Shown here: in pieces, positions 15,397 through 23,411 of the stretch
Numbering within the stretch: the stretch's first letter is position 1
How the letters are laid out: every line of letters begins with the position of its first letter
Made by a program: the position numbers and the translations under genes
Notes under the pieces: generated by a model
Told to the model about the DNA's origin: nothing
The model's database searches: none
The model's input: only the letters and a program-made list of their open reading frames with translations
Assembly (NCBI RefSeq): GCF_042434745.1
Contig: NZ_JBHLSS010000020.1
Direction: 5' to 3' (one strand)
DNA length: 25,228 nucleotides
DNA from: Azotobacter paspali
GTDB taxonomy: Bacteria; Pseudomonadota; Gammaproteobacteria; Pseudomonadales; Pseudomonadaceae

Positions 15397-16357
15397 GCTC
15401 AACCTCCTTGTGAGGAACGGCCTGCTTCGCGGCATGACAGGCAGCTGCCTCGCGCACCCATGCTCCCTGTCTCCAAGACTCCCGCCGACTATTGAGGCGG
15501 TGCTGATTGCACTGCCCCTCACCCATGATCACGCGGCGGAATTCGGACCAATCTATAGGCCCGCTTTGGTAATGGCCGGTCTGTGGATCCAGATGCAAAG
15601 CCGGGTCAGGCACGCTCAGTCCCAGGTAATGAATCTGCGGCACCGTCTGGTCAATGAACTTCTGACGCAAGGTATCGTTGGAGTAAAGCTTGATGCCCCA
15701 CTTCATCGACTGTTGGGAGTGAGGTGAGTCTGCGTCTGGCGGACCGAACACCATCAAAGTCGGCCACCACCAACGGTCCAGTGCCTGCTGCGCCATCAGC
15801 CGTTGTTCGGGTGTGCCTTCTACCAGCACGCGGATCAGGTCAAAACCTTGCCGATGGTGAAAGCTTTCCTCCTGACAGATCCGCACCATGGCGCGTGCAT
15901 AAGGGCCATAAGAGCCGCGCGACAGCGGTACCTGATTTACAATCGCAGCACCGTCGGTTAGCCAGCCAATCATGCCCACGTCTGCCCAAGTGAGCGCTGG
16001 ATAGTTAAAAATATTCAGGTACTTAGCACGCCCTGCCAGAAGCTCCTGATAAGCGACATCGCGATCCATGCCCAAACTTTCCAACGCGCTGTACAGATAT
16101 TGCGCATGACCTGCTTCGTCCTGAACCTTGGCCAGCAAAACGCACTTCCGATGTAGGCTGGGCGCGCGCGTAATCCAGAAACCTTCCGGCAACATGCCTA
16201 CATATTCAGAGTGGGCATGTTGAGAAATTTGCCGCAACAGCGTGCTACGGTAGCCTCCAGGCATCCAGTCCTGAGGCTCGATTTTATCGCCTCGGTCGAT
16301 CCGGGTCTGGAAGGCCACCTCCAAAGCAGTGCTTTGCTCACTCATGACAGTACTCAT
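15386..16357 (-). CDS. paaA: PaaA-like acyl-CoA epoxidase catalytic subunit (diiron)
   Basis: The 323-residue protein is close in sequence to phenylacetyl-CoA epoxidase PaaA: LRQISQHAHSEYVGMLPEG, LLAKVQDEAGHAQYLYSA, TDGAAIVNQVPLSRGSYGPY, ICQEESFHHRQGFDL, RWWWPTLMVFGPPDADSPHS. The likely iron ligands E51, E81, H84, D135, E164 and H167 keep the order and spacing of E. coli PaaA, so catalytic competence is expected. PaaA epoxidises the ring of a CoA thioester using O2. Here paaG, paaZ and paaF-K are absent while anthranilate synthase and an aryl-CoA ligase are present, so the substrate is more likely an aminobenzoyl-CoA or a related ester than phenylacetyl-CoA. ATG at 16357 overlaps the ligase stop (ATGA). 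Confidence 0.94.
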   Translation of the reverse strand: MSTVMSEQSTALEVAFQTRIDRGDKIEPQDWMPGGYRSTLLRQISQHAHSEYVGMLPEGFWITRAPSLHRKCVLLAKVQDEAGHAQYLYSALESLGMDRDVAYQELLAGRAKYLNIFNYPALTWADVGMIGWLTDGAAIVNQVPLSRGSYGPYARAMVRICQEESFHHRQGFDLIRVLVEGTPEQRLMAQQALDRWWWPTLMVFGPPDADSPHSQQSMKWGIKLYSNDTLRQKFIDQTVPQIHYLGLSVPDPALHLDPQTGHYQSGPIDWSEFRRVIMGEGQCNQHRLNSRRESWRQGAWVREAAACHAAKQAVPHKEVEHAE

Positions 16358-18093
16358 GGCTGTAGATATTCCAGCAGGCTGATGGGGGTAGTCGCTAGCG
16401 GCAGGTCACGCAGCGAATGGTTCCATACCAACTCGCGCAGCACTGAACAATCGCCTTCGTCGAAGTCGCGCTGCCAGCTCCAGAAGTTCTCGCGTATCTG
16501 GCGTTTGAGTATCTTTCCGGTCGAGCCGGCCGGCAGCGCGTAGGCATCCGCTAGAACGCCGGCACAAACGGTATAGCCTGGCAGCTCGCCACGGCCCTGG
16601 AAGGGGTAGCAACTCATGGCATGCTGCAGCACATCTTCAGCATCCACGCCCGCTTCCTGCGCCCGTACCAGTATCAGCACCGCCTCTTCACGGGTAGGCC
16701 CCCGAGACACGCCTACTACAGTGACGTCGAATACACCCGGCAACGTCAGCAGATGTTCTTCTAGTAGCAGCGTATAGGCTTGTACGCCCAGATTACTCGG
16801 CACCGTATCCACGATACGATCCAAGTGAACGAACTCGCCGTTGGCCATGCGCAAACCAACGTCGCCTGTCAGCCAGTAATCGTTCAGCTCAGTCAGCGCA
16901 GTCAGATGTGGCTGGCCGTAGTAGCCGGGTGTGACAGTAGGAGAACGCACACCGAAGTAGCCTGCCGTGCCATCTGGCAACGGCTCGCCCTGCGGCGAAA
17001 GAATATCGCAGCGTGCATAGCTCGCAGCATGGCCTACAGTGCGCTTACTGGCCACGCTGCCCTCGCGAGAAACCTTGAAAAACTGTGACATACCCAGTTC
17101 GGAAGCACCGAACATGTCAGTGAATCGAGCCTCGGGGGCCAGACGCAGCAGCGACCGGATATGCACCTCGTGTGCCGTATCACCAGTGTTGTAAAAACGC
17201 TGGATGCTGTTCAGATAGCCATCGGGCAAATTCAGTTCGGCAAGCGACGCATAACTCTGCGAAAACGCGGTCACGATAGTGGGCTGAAAGCTGGCCAGCA
17301 GGCTCGCAAGTACTGGCCCCGTCTGGGTGTTGAGCGACAAGGTCGGCAGCTGCAGCATCACAGCCGTCATCAGGTAGCTGATACCTGCAGCATGGGTCGG
17401 CGGCATAGCCGTTGCCAGTTTGTCGTCCGGCCTTTCTATATAGCTGCGCAGCCGCTCCCGTTTGCCGTTGAAGAACTGCTCATGACCAAACAGCACGGCC
17501 TTCGGAATGCCAGTAGTGCCTGAGCTGTGGCATACCATGATGATGTCTTCGGCCTGTCTTTCCACCGGCCAGCCTTGCTCGGGAACTGGCAGGAAAGAGA
17601 CCGACGAGCCTTCTTGGAAATGGGCGTCTAGAACATTCAGACCCTCAAGCTCTGCATCCAGATTCCAGCGCGAGCGAGTCTCTTCATCGAACACAAAGGT
17701 ATCGAAACGGTTACGCCGTGCGTACAGCAGAGCAATGTCAGCGCGCAGGTGGCCATTGATGAGTACCGGAACACAACCCAAGGTTCCCAACGCTAGAAAA
17801 TGCAGGAAAGATGGAACGCCGTCGCCTAGATACAGGCATACGTGACCGCCTGCATCTATCCCTTCTTGGCTCAGGTACCACCCTGCCAACTCCTTCACCT
17901 GCTGGTACAAGCTGTCCAGGGAGAAGGCTTGGTGCGATTCACCGCTGGGGCCCACGAAAGCTTTCTCCAAGAACAGAAAATCAGCATCCGACTGACCATA
18001 GGCTGCTACCGACTTGGTCAGAAAATTTCCAGCACCAAGCTCAGGGTCTGCGAACAGTGTGTTCCATGCCTGCCGTTGGGTAATAGGGTTCAT
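16354..18093 (-). CDS. Second AMP-dependent acyl ligase (ANL superfamily), substrate unknown
   Basis: The 579-residue ligase has the P-loop MVCHSSGTTGIPKAVLFG, an AMPPTHAAGISYLMTA stretch, the adenylate motif DMFGASELGMSQF, YWLTGDVGLR and the C-terminal lysine in PAGSTGKILKRQIR. About 45 residues follow (SWQRDFDEGDCS to the end), longer than in typical acyl-CoA synthetases. It is clearly different from the benzoate-type ligase downstream, so the operon has two carboxylate activations. It could make the CoA substrate of the epoxidase, activate a second acid for coupling, or act as an amide-forming ligase. It is the first intact gene of the operon, 30 bases after the broken DoxX gene, and overlaps paaA by 4. 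Confidence 0.88.
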   Translation of the reverse strand: MNPITQRQAWNTLFADPELGAGNFLTKSVAAYGQSDADFLFLEKAFVGPSGESHQAFSLDSLYQQVKELAGWYLSQEGIDAGGHVCLYLGDGVPSFLHFLALGTLGCVPVLINGHLRADIALLYARRNRFDTFVFDEETRSRWNLDAELEGLNVLDAHFQEGSSVSFLPVPEQGWPVERQAEDIIMVCHSSGTTGIPKAVLFGHEQFFNGKRERLRSYIERPDDKLATAMPPTHAAGISYLMTAVMLQLPTLSLNTQTGPVLASLLASFQPTIVTAFSQSYASLAELNLPDGYLNSIQRFYNTGDTAHEVHIRSLLRLAPEARFTDMFGASELGMSQFFKVSREGSVASKRTVGHAASYARCDILSPQGEPLPDGTAGYFGVRSPTVTPGYYGQPHLTALTELNDYWLTGDVGLRMANGEFVHLDRIVDTVPSNLGVQAYTLLLEEHLLTLPGVFDVTVVGVSRGPTREEAVLILVRAQEAGVDAEDVLQHAMSCYPFQGRGELPGYTVCAGVLADAYALPAGSTGKILKRQIRENFWSWQRDFDEGDCSVLRELVWNHSLRDLPLATTPISLLEYLQP

Positions 18094-18123
18094 TCTTGGA
18101 TCTCTCGTGTGAAGTGGAAAATC

Positions 18124-18578
18124 TCAAACGTGTGTGCGGCGTACAGCATCCGGTTCGACGATGCGTGGTGTGTCGGCGGCCAAGCAGACGAGGAAAGCGC
18201 AGGCGCTGCAGGTCAGGACGCTAAAGTTGAAAGCCAGCTTCAAGCTTTGAAACACTGCCATGCTGACGGCGAACAGCAGTAACAGAACACCGCTGGCCCA
18301 AGCAGTCCGTCGAAGCTGAACACCTGCCAGGAGGAGAACGCCAAGCACCGCCTCCAGAATGTTGATGAACCAAGCCAACGCTGGCACCGTCATGCCAGGC
18401 GCCCAGGGTGCCAACTTGGCCACGTGCGGATAAAAGCCTTGCATGCTGCCCCACGACACGCCGGGCTAACCCATTGGGCCCCACAACCCCAGCCGATCAA
18501 AACAGCCGAGATAAAGGCGCTAGCCAATGCAACACGAGCAGATAACAGGGCTAATTTCCATGACGGGTATGAGGGCAT
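18124..18578 (-). pseudogene. DoxX-like small membrane protein, broken by frameshift and TAG
   Basis: ATG at 18578 opens MPSYPSWKLALLSARVALASAFISAV, the first helix of a DoxX/DUF417-like protein. A one-base shift near 18500 moves the expected DR-GLWGP motif into another frame (DRLGLWGPMG). That frame then hits TAG before PGVSWGSMQGFYPHVAKLAPW. The rest (three further membrane segments, ending VRRTHV at 18124) is open. An internal GTG at 18459 could still yield a 111-residue C-terminal part. DoxX-like proteins are inner-membrane proteins sometimes linked to quinone redox. As the 5' gene of the operon, its damage could change translation of the ligase behind it. Confidence 0.75.
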
Positions 18579-18743
18579 GTCAGCTTCTCACTCAGGGCTA
18601 AAACACCAGCCAACGCTTTGATCAGGCTGCAACGTGTGTCGAGTGAAGCGAATTTAGACCGATCCCCTCACCTATTTAAGGGACAAGATTTGACAACTCG
18701 AACACGACAAGAAAGTTGCTCTGACACAGAGTCGGGTGGACTT
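18579..18743 (-). promoter_or_regulatory. Remaining operon leader with three GACAA/TTGTC units
   Basis: The only sizeable upstream region of the operon lies between the DoxX start and the IS. GACAA occurs at 18682, 18692 and 18706 (TTGTC on the coding strand), and MocR regulators often bind direct repeats. A TTGTCA hexamer might be a -35 box, but I find no matching -10 at good spacing. The IS at 18744 cuts off anything farther upstream. Confidence 0.35.
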
Positions 18744-18783
18744 TGTCGTGGTCAAGTTTTGGTGGGCACCGAGATAGGGGATT

Positions 18784-19629
18784 TCAGGTAGTGGCCTTTT
18801 CGTAGTCGGCTGGCGATCGATAGCCGAGGGTGGAGTGCAGCCGGTGGGTGTTGTAGAAGGCGACGATGTAATGAGTGATGTCGGCAACGGCCTCGGCCGG
18901 ATTGGCGTAGCAGCGCTGCCAGACCCTTTCCATCTTCAGGTTCAGGAAGAACCGCTCCATGACGGCGTTATCCCAGCAGTTTCCCTTGCGGCTCATGCTG
19001 GCGACCAGGCCATGGCGAGTCAGTAAGTCACGGTGGGCCTGGCTGGCATACTGGCTACCACGGTCGGTGTGCACGATCAGCCCAGGCTTGGGCTGGCGTA
19101 GCGAGATGGCCATTTGCAGCGCCGTGCAGACCAGCTCGGCGGGCATGTTCGGAGCCATCGCCCAACCCACGATCTTGCGTGAGTACAGGTCCAGCACGGC
19201 CGCCAGGTACAGCCAGCCGCGCTCGGTACGGATGTAGGTGATATCGGCTACCCACCCCTGGTCAAGGGCTTGCTGGTTAAAGCGTCGAGCCAGGAGGTTG
19301 TCGGCTATCGGCCACTCATGTCGGCTGTCGGTGGTATGGACGAACTTACGCTTCCAGCGCCTTCAGGCCGTGCTGCTTCATCAGGCGTCGCACGCGGTGA
19401 CGACCCGCACGCAGGCCCAGGGCCTTCAGGCTCGCACTCAGCCGGCGACTACCATGTTGCCACCACTGGCCTGGAAGGCAACCTGCAACGGGGCGCTAAG
19501 GGGGCAGGCCCGTGCGGCTCGCCAGCGATGGCGTGCGGCATACACGCCCGAGCGACTCACGCCCAAAAGCCGACACAGTCGGGACGTTTCGACCTTCTCC
19601 TGCCACTGATCGATCATCTGCTGGATCAC
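18784..19629 (-). pseudogene. IS3-family transposase OrfB (right copy), frameshifted
   Basis: The N-terminal part opens near 19629 (MIDQWQEKVETSRLCRLLGVS) and is broken by a one-base deletion near 19455 that the left copy lacks. A frameshift after HGLKAL is shared with the left copy. From about 19350 a long open frame runs to 18784 with ADITYIRTERGWLYLAAV, DLYSRKIVGWAM, IVHTDRGSQYAS (second catalytic Asp), GNCWDNAVMERFF (Glu region) and HSTLGYRSPADYE. This is an intact rve core C-terminal two-thirds, including the 209 bases deleted in the left copy. Confidence 0.8.
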
Positions 19630-19919
19630 TTCAGTGCCCGGGCGAAGAAGGCCGATGCTTTTTTTAGGATCGATACATCCTCGCGTAGCCGCTGATTTTC
19701 CCGCTCCAACTCCCGAATGCGTCGTTGCTCTGCGGTCAACGGCTTGCCCTGGCCGGGCTAACCCGCCTGCTCGGCGTCGTACTGGGCCAGCCAGCGGCGG
19801 ACCGCACTGTCCACTAGATCCAAATCATGGCAGACCTGCGCCACGCTCAGGCCTTGGTCTCTGATCATCTGCACCACCTGCAGTTTGAAGGCGGTGTCGA
19901 AGCGTCTACGGATACGTGA
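19630..19919 (-). pseudogene. IS3-family OrfA (right copy), 5' end cut by nested IS and interrupted by TAG
   Basis: Reads SRIRRRFDTAFKLQVVQM onward as in the left copy, with the same TAG after DAEQAG and the same leucine-zipper part beyond. The first codons (ATG ACA) lie on the far side of the nested element at about 20685-20690, so this copy cannot be translated normally. Confidence 0.75.
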
Positions 19920-19922
19920 TGT

Positions 19923-20682
19923 TGAACCGCCCCGGGAATCTCGGAGGCTCGTTCGTGTGAGTCATGCCGCCAGGGCTGACTCGTCGAGTTGTCGATAATA
20001 CGCCGCTTCAGCTTCCGCCGGCGGGATGTTGCCGATCGGTTCCAGCAGTGACGGTGGTTGTAGCAGTCCACCCAGGTCAGCGTGGCCAGTTCCACGGCCT
20101 CGCGGTTCTTCCAGGACTGGCGATGAATCACTTCGGCCTTGTAGAGTCCGTTGATGGTCTCGGCCAAGGCATTGTCATAGGAGTCGCCCACGCTGCCCAC
20201 CGACGGCTCGATCCCGGCTTCGGCCAGGCACTCGGTGTAGCGATCGAGACAGACTGCACCCCTCTATCACTGTGATGGATCAGCCCGCCCTATACCGGAT
20301 GACGGGCATACAGCGCCTGCTCCAGGGCATCCAGCATGAAGTCGGTACGTGCCGAACCGGAGACCTTCCAGCCGACGATCCGCTGGGCGAAGACCTCGAT
20401 AACGAAGGCCGCGTAGACGAAGCCCTGCCAGGTCGACACATAGGTGAAAGCCGATACCCACAATGCATTCGGCCTGCCTTACCCAGCGGCACAGCGTTTC
20501 AGCCGTGCAAGCGATCTTCGCCGCGATGGAATGGATCGCCGCCCACTGCGACTCGTGCTCGTCCTGATGCTCGAGCACCATACGAACCGCCTGCTGCCGG
20601 ACTTCAGGGGAATACTTCGTTGCTGTCTTCATGCCTCCATCCTCTCAAGAGTTGGAGCCTCCGGGAAACCCGGGGCGGTTCA
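19923..20682 (-). mobile_element. Nested IS3-family element, internally deleted (760 bp)
   Basis: Terminal repeats TGAACCGCCCCGGG at both ends and a 3-bp duplication TGT (19920-19922 and 20683-20685) define it exactly; the left IS copy shows the uninterrupted site. On the minus strand orfA begins at 20632 (MKTATKYSPEVRQQAVRMVL, WAAIHSIAAKIACTAETLCR). It is then joined to the middle of orfB in another frame (AGFVYAAFVIEVFAQRIVGW-type residues), and the C terminus SVGDSYDNALAETINGLYKAEV remains at 19970-20200. Roughly 500 bases are missing, including part of the DDE core. Confidence 0.85.
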
Positions 20683-20905
20683 TGTCATGGCTTTCAGATC
20701 CTCGTTGGGGATGATCATCCCCTATCGAAGTGTCTACGAGAATTAGACCACTACACTTAGCGCTCCAGGACACAGCCTTCTTGTCATGGTCTATTTCGTG
20801 TTTTTTGGCCCCTAGGGGAATTAAGGGCAGCGGCTAAGATGCTGGAGCGAAGTCCCGGCCAGTGGCCTGCTTCCTTTCCAATGAAATCGCAAGGAGACAC
20901 GTGCA

Positions 20906-21631
20906 ATGTCGCGTAAAATATTCGTAGCCGGCGCATCCGGTGTAATCGGCAAAGCCCTGCTGAAACTCCTGGTCGCCGCGGACTACAGCGTGTATGGCGC
21001 TACCCGTCGCCCCGAAAAACTGAAGGACATTGAAGCCACAGGTGCTACGGCGGTGGTGGTCGATGTCTATGACGCCGAGCGTTTAAAAGAAGTGTTGGTC
21101 CGCATAAAGCCATGGGCTGTTATTCATCAACTGACAGATCTGCCTCGTGGCTTGAGTCCTGACTTGATGGCAAAAGCGGTCGAGAACAACGCACGTATCC
21201 GTACAGAAGGGACGCGTAATCTGGTAGCCGCCGCTCGAGCTGCTGGCGCCGTCCGCCTGATAGCTCAAAGCATCGCCTGGGCCTATCGTCCAGGCGACAC
21301 GCCTTACCTGGAAACCCATCCTCTGGACGTGGAGGCACAAGGCAGCCGTGGCGTAAGCGTGGGTGGTGTGGCGGCCTTGGAACAGCAAGTGCTGGGCGAG
21401 CCTACATTGAACGGAACCGTCTTGCGCTATGGCCAGTTGTACGGGCCTGACACTGGCACCGACGAGCCGAACGGCACTAGCCCTGTGCACGTACAAGCCG
21501 CTGCGCGCGCCGCACTGCTGGCGTTGCAGACGGAGCAAAGTGGTATTTTCAATATCACTCAGGACAACCCGACCGTCAGTAACGAGAAAGCTAAGCGCAT
21601 ATTGGGCTGGTCTCCTACCCTGCAGGCTTGA
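20906..21631 (+). CDS. NAD(P)-binding SDR-fold protein (epimerase/dehydratase-like, atypical)
   Basis: The 241-residue protein has an N-terminal Rossmann motif FVAGASGVIGKALLKLL, ATRRPEKL, VVVDVYDAERL, WAVIHQLTDLP and VLRYGQLYGPDTGT as in extended SDR epimerases. The ending ILGWSPT is also typical. The catalytic YxxxK is missing: the corresponding helix reads VGGVAALEQQVLG. A redox-sensing or non-classical reductase/ligand-binding role is as likely as epimerisation. AAGGAG sits 9 bases before the ATG. Before the IS at 18744-20755 inserted, this gene lay next to and divergent from the DoxX-ligase operon, so it may belong to the cluster. Confidence 0.85.
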   Translation: MSRKIFVAGASGVIGKALLKLLVAADYSVYGATRRPEKLKDIEATGATAVVVDVYDAERLKEVLVRIKPWAVIHQLTDLPRGLSPDLMAKAVENNARIRTEGTRNLVAAARAAGAVRLIAQSIAWAYRPGDTPYLETHPLDVEAQGSRGVSVGGVAALEQQVLGEPTLNGTVLRYGQLYGPDTGTDEPNGTSPVHVQAAARAALLALQTEQSGIFNITQDNPTVSNEKAKRILGWSPTLQA

Positions 21632-21730
21632 TGTCTGCCACCGTGGCTACTTGCACAAAGGCAGGCTTTCTATCTCAAGTCGCTTGTCTGCAAACCTCAA
21701 TAGAGGGCAACTTTCGCACAGGAAAGTGTT

Positions 21731-21784
21731 ATGAACTCGTTGGACAATGTTTTTCATGAGTTACCTAACCCGGATTTCTCATGA
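21731..21784 (+). pseudogene. Possible gene start cut off by the IS1380 element
   Basis: ATG at 21731 with AGGA about 9 bases upstream opens MNSLDNVFHELPN and then runs into the IS1380 terminal repeat, ending at TGA. I see no continuation right of the element. Too short to identify; it may be chance. Confidence 0.2.
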
Positions 21785-21863
21785 CCGCATAAACAGAAAC
21801 GGCTGAAAGCCTTATGATTCTTGTCGCCAAACAGAGCCCCATAAGTCTTCAGCCGCACGCAAA

Positions 21864-23168
21864 ATGCTACCAGAAAAACTCCACTTTTCGCCTCTCTCTC
21901 GCCGCCTCGTCGAGGCCTCTTTCTCCGGGGGTCACATCACCTCGGATGCGGGCTTGCTGCTGCTGCGCGAGGTCGACCGGCAACATGGCTTGACCCGCCA
22001 CCTGGCCAGGATCGTTCCCGATCGACGTGATCCTGGCCGTATCCAGCACCCCTTGTCGATGCTGCTTGCCCAACGCATCTACGCACTGGCCGCCGGCTAC
22101 GAGGACCTCAACGATCATGACGGCCTGCGCCATGACTACGCGCTGCAGACTGCGCTCAACCGCCTGCAACCGCTGGCCGGCAAGTCCACCCTGGGGCGCC
22201 TCGAGTAGCAAGCCGATCGCGAAACGGTGGTGCAAGCCCATCGCCTGCTGTAGGAGCACTTCATCGCCCAGCATGCCCAGCCACCGGCCGAGATCGTGCT
22301 CGACTTCGATGCGACCGATATGCCGGTGCATGGCGATCAGGAAGGCCGCTTCTTTCATGGCTATTACGACCACTACTGCTTCCTGCCGCTCTATGTGTTC
22401 TGTGGTCGCCATCTGCTGGTGAGCTATTTGCGCCCGAGCAACAGCGATGGTGCCCGACACAGTTGGGCCATCCTCGCACTGCTGGTCAAGTTCATTCGCC
22501 GCTTCTGGTCAGAGACCCGCATCGTGCTCCACGGTGACGGCGGTTTTTGCCGGCATCGCCTGCTCGACTGGTGTGACTGCCAGCAGGTGGATTATGTGCT
22601 GGGCCTGGCCCGCAACACCCGCCTGCAGCGGATGGCGGCGCCAGCCATGCAAGCAGTCGCCGAGGCCCACCAGGCAACCGGGCAGAAGATGTCCGGCGTG
22701 TATCGATTCCTCTATCAGGCCGGTAGTTGGCGCAAGCGTCGCCTGGTCGTGTCGCGCCTGGAACATGGCGAGCAGGGGGCCAATCCACGCTTCATCGTCG
22801 TGTCCCGCTTTGCCGAGGATGCCGCCCGGCACTACTACGAAGACTCCTGCGGCCGTGGCGACATGGAGAATCGCATCAAGGACCAACAGCTGGATCTGTT
22901 CGCCGACCGCACCTCCAGCCCGCGCTGGTAGACCAACCAGTGGCGGCTGATGCTGTCGGCCTTTGCCTATGTGCTGTTCGAACGCCTGCGCGATCATCTC
23001 CAGGGCACCGCGTTGGTGCGCATGAGCATCCATAACCTGCGCTTGAAACTGCTCAAGATCGGCGCGGTGATCATTCGCAACAGTCGGCGCATCCGTGTCC
23101 TGATCAGCGAGGCCTATGCGCATCAGGAACTCTTTGCGGGGCTGGTTGCCCGCCTCAAGCCGACCTGA
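21864..23168 (+). pseudogene. IS1380-family transposase, full length but with three in-frame TAG codons
   Basis: The frame stays open for 434 codons without any shift: FSGGHITSDAGLLLLREVDR, RIYALAAGYEDLNDHDGLRHD, EIVLDFDATDMPVHGDQEG (catalytic Asp region), IVLHGDGGFCRHRLLDWCD, NRIKDQQLDLFADRTSS (Glu region), LRLKLLKIGAVIIRNSRR. Only TAG at codons 115 (22206), 130 (22251) and 356 (22929) breaks it. Position 356 follows SSPRW, where Trp is expected (TGG to TAG). Position 115 probably was Gln. Everything else is conserved, so the damage is recent or the codons are read through. Confidence 0.85.
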
Positions 23169-23239
23169 ACAGGCGGGCGCCCCCGGCCCGGCGCAATGGG
23201 GGGAAGGGGTTGGTGCGTCTAATACGCAGGAATTGAATA

Positions 23240-23260
23240 AAAAACGCTCAACCTTGAGCG
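23240..23260 (-). terminator. Small palindrome with A/T-run at the IS1380 right end
   Basis: CGCTCAA-CC-TTGAGCG is preceded on the plus strand by AATAAAAAA. On the minus strand this is a short stem followed by T residues, able to stop transcription entering the element from the right. Loop very tight, so moderate support. Confidence 0.4.
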
Positions 23261-23411
23261 ATGGAAAGCAGGTTGTTGGTACACCGAGGCTTCACCGGCC
23301 ACACCTGCCAACTTCATGAGAAATCCGGGCTAAAGAGCTCTTTGGCCCCTTAAAAACACAGGTGGGGCAAAAAGTGGGCAAATTTGGGACACTCGCAAAA
23401 ACCATTGCACA

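Larger units (their letters stand above)
18744..20755 (-). mobile_element. IS3-family element, right copy, carrying a nested IS
   Basis: Same element and orientation as 1785-2825, nearly identical where both exist. The ends TGTCGTGGTC and GACCACTACA are flanked by CTT on both sides (18741-18743 and 20756-20758), a 3-bp target duplication typical of the family. It therefore transposed here as a single unit. A second element (19923-20682) is inserted at the first codons of orfA. Removing the nested element leaves about 1.25 kb, normal for IS3. Confidence 0.87.
21764..23333 (+). mobile_element. IS1380-family insertion sequence
   Basis: The inverted repeats TAACCCGGATTTCTCATGA (left) and TCATGAGAAATCCGGGCTA (right) bound a single transposase frame. 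A second imperfect inverted repeat (CGGCTGAAAGCCTTATG at 21800-21816 with CATAAGTCTTCAGCCG at 21840-21855) lies just before the transposase start. No clear target duplication was found; exact end bases are uncertain by a few positions. Confidence 0.85.

Noticed and set aside
15397..15522. N-terminal extension of PaaB
   Set aside because: It lies within paaA and AAGGAGG marks the start at 15396.
12746..16357. Ordinary phenylacetate degradation operon
   Set aside because: paaF, paaG, paaH, paaJ, paaK and paaZ are all missing and anthranilate and oxidase genes share the operon.
1785..20755. Composite transposon made of the two IS3 copies and the cluster
   Set aside because: The right copy has its own target duplication and the outer flanks do not match, so joint transposition is not supported.
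21864..23168. Several separate small genes between the TAG codons
   Set aside because: All pieces are in one frame and together match a full-length IS1380 transposase.
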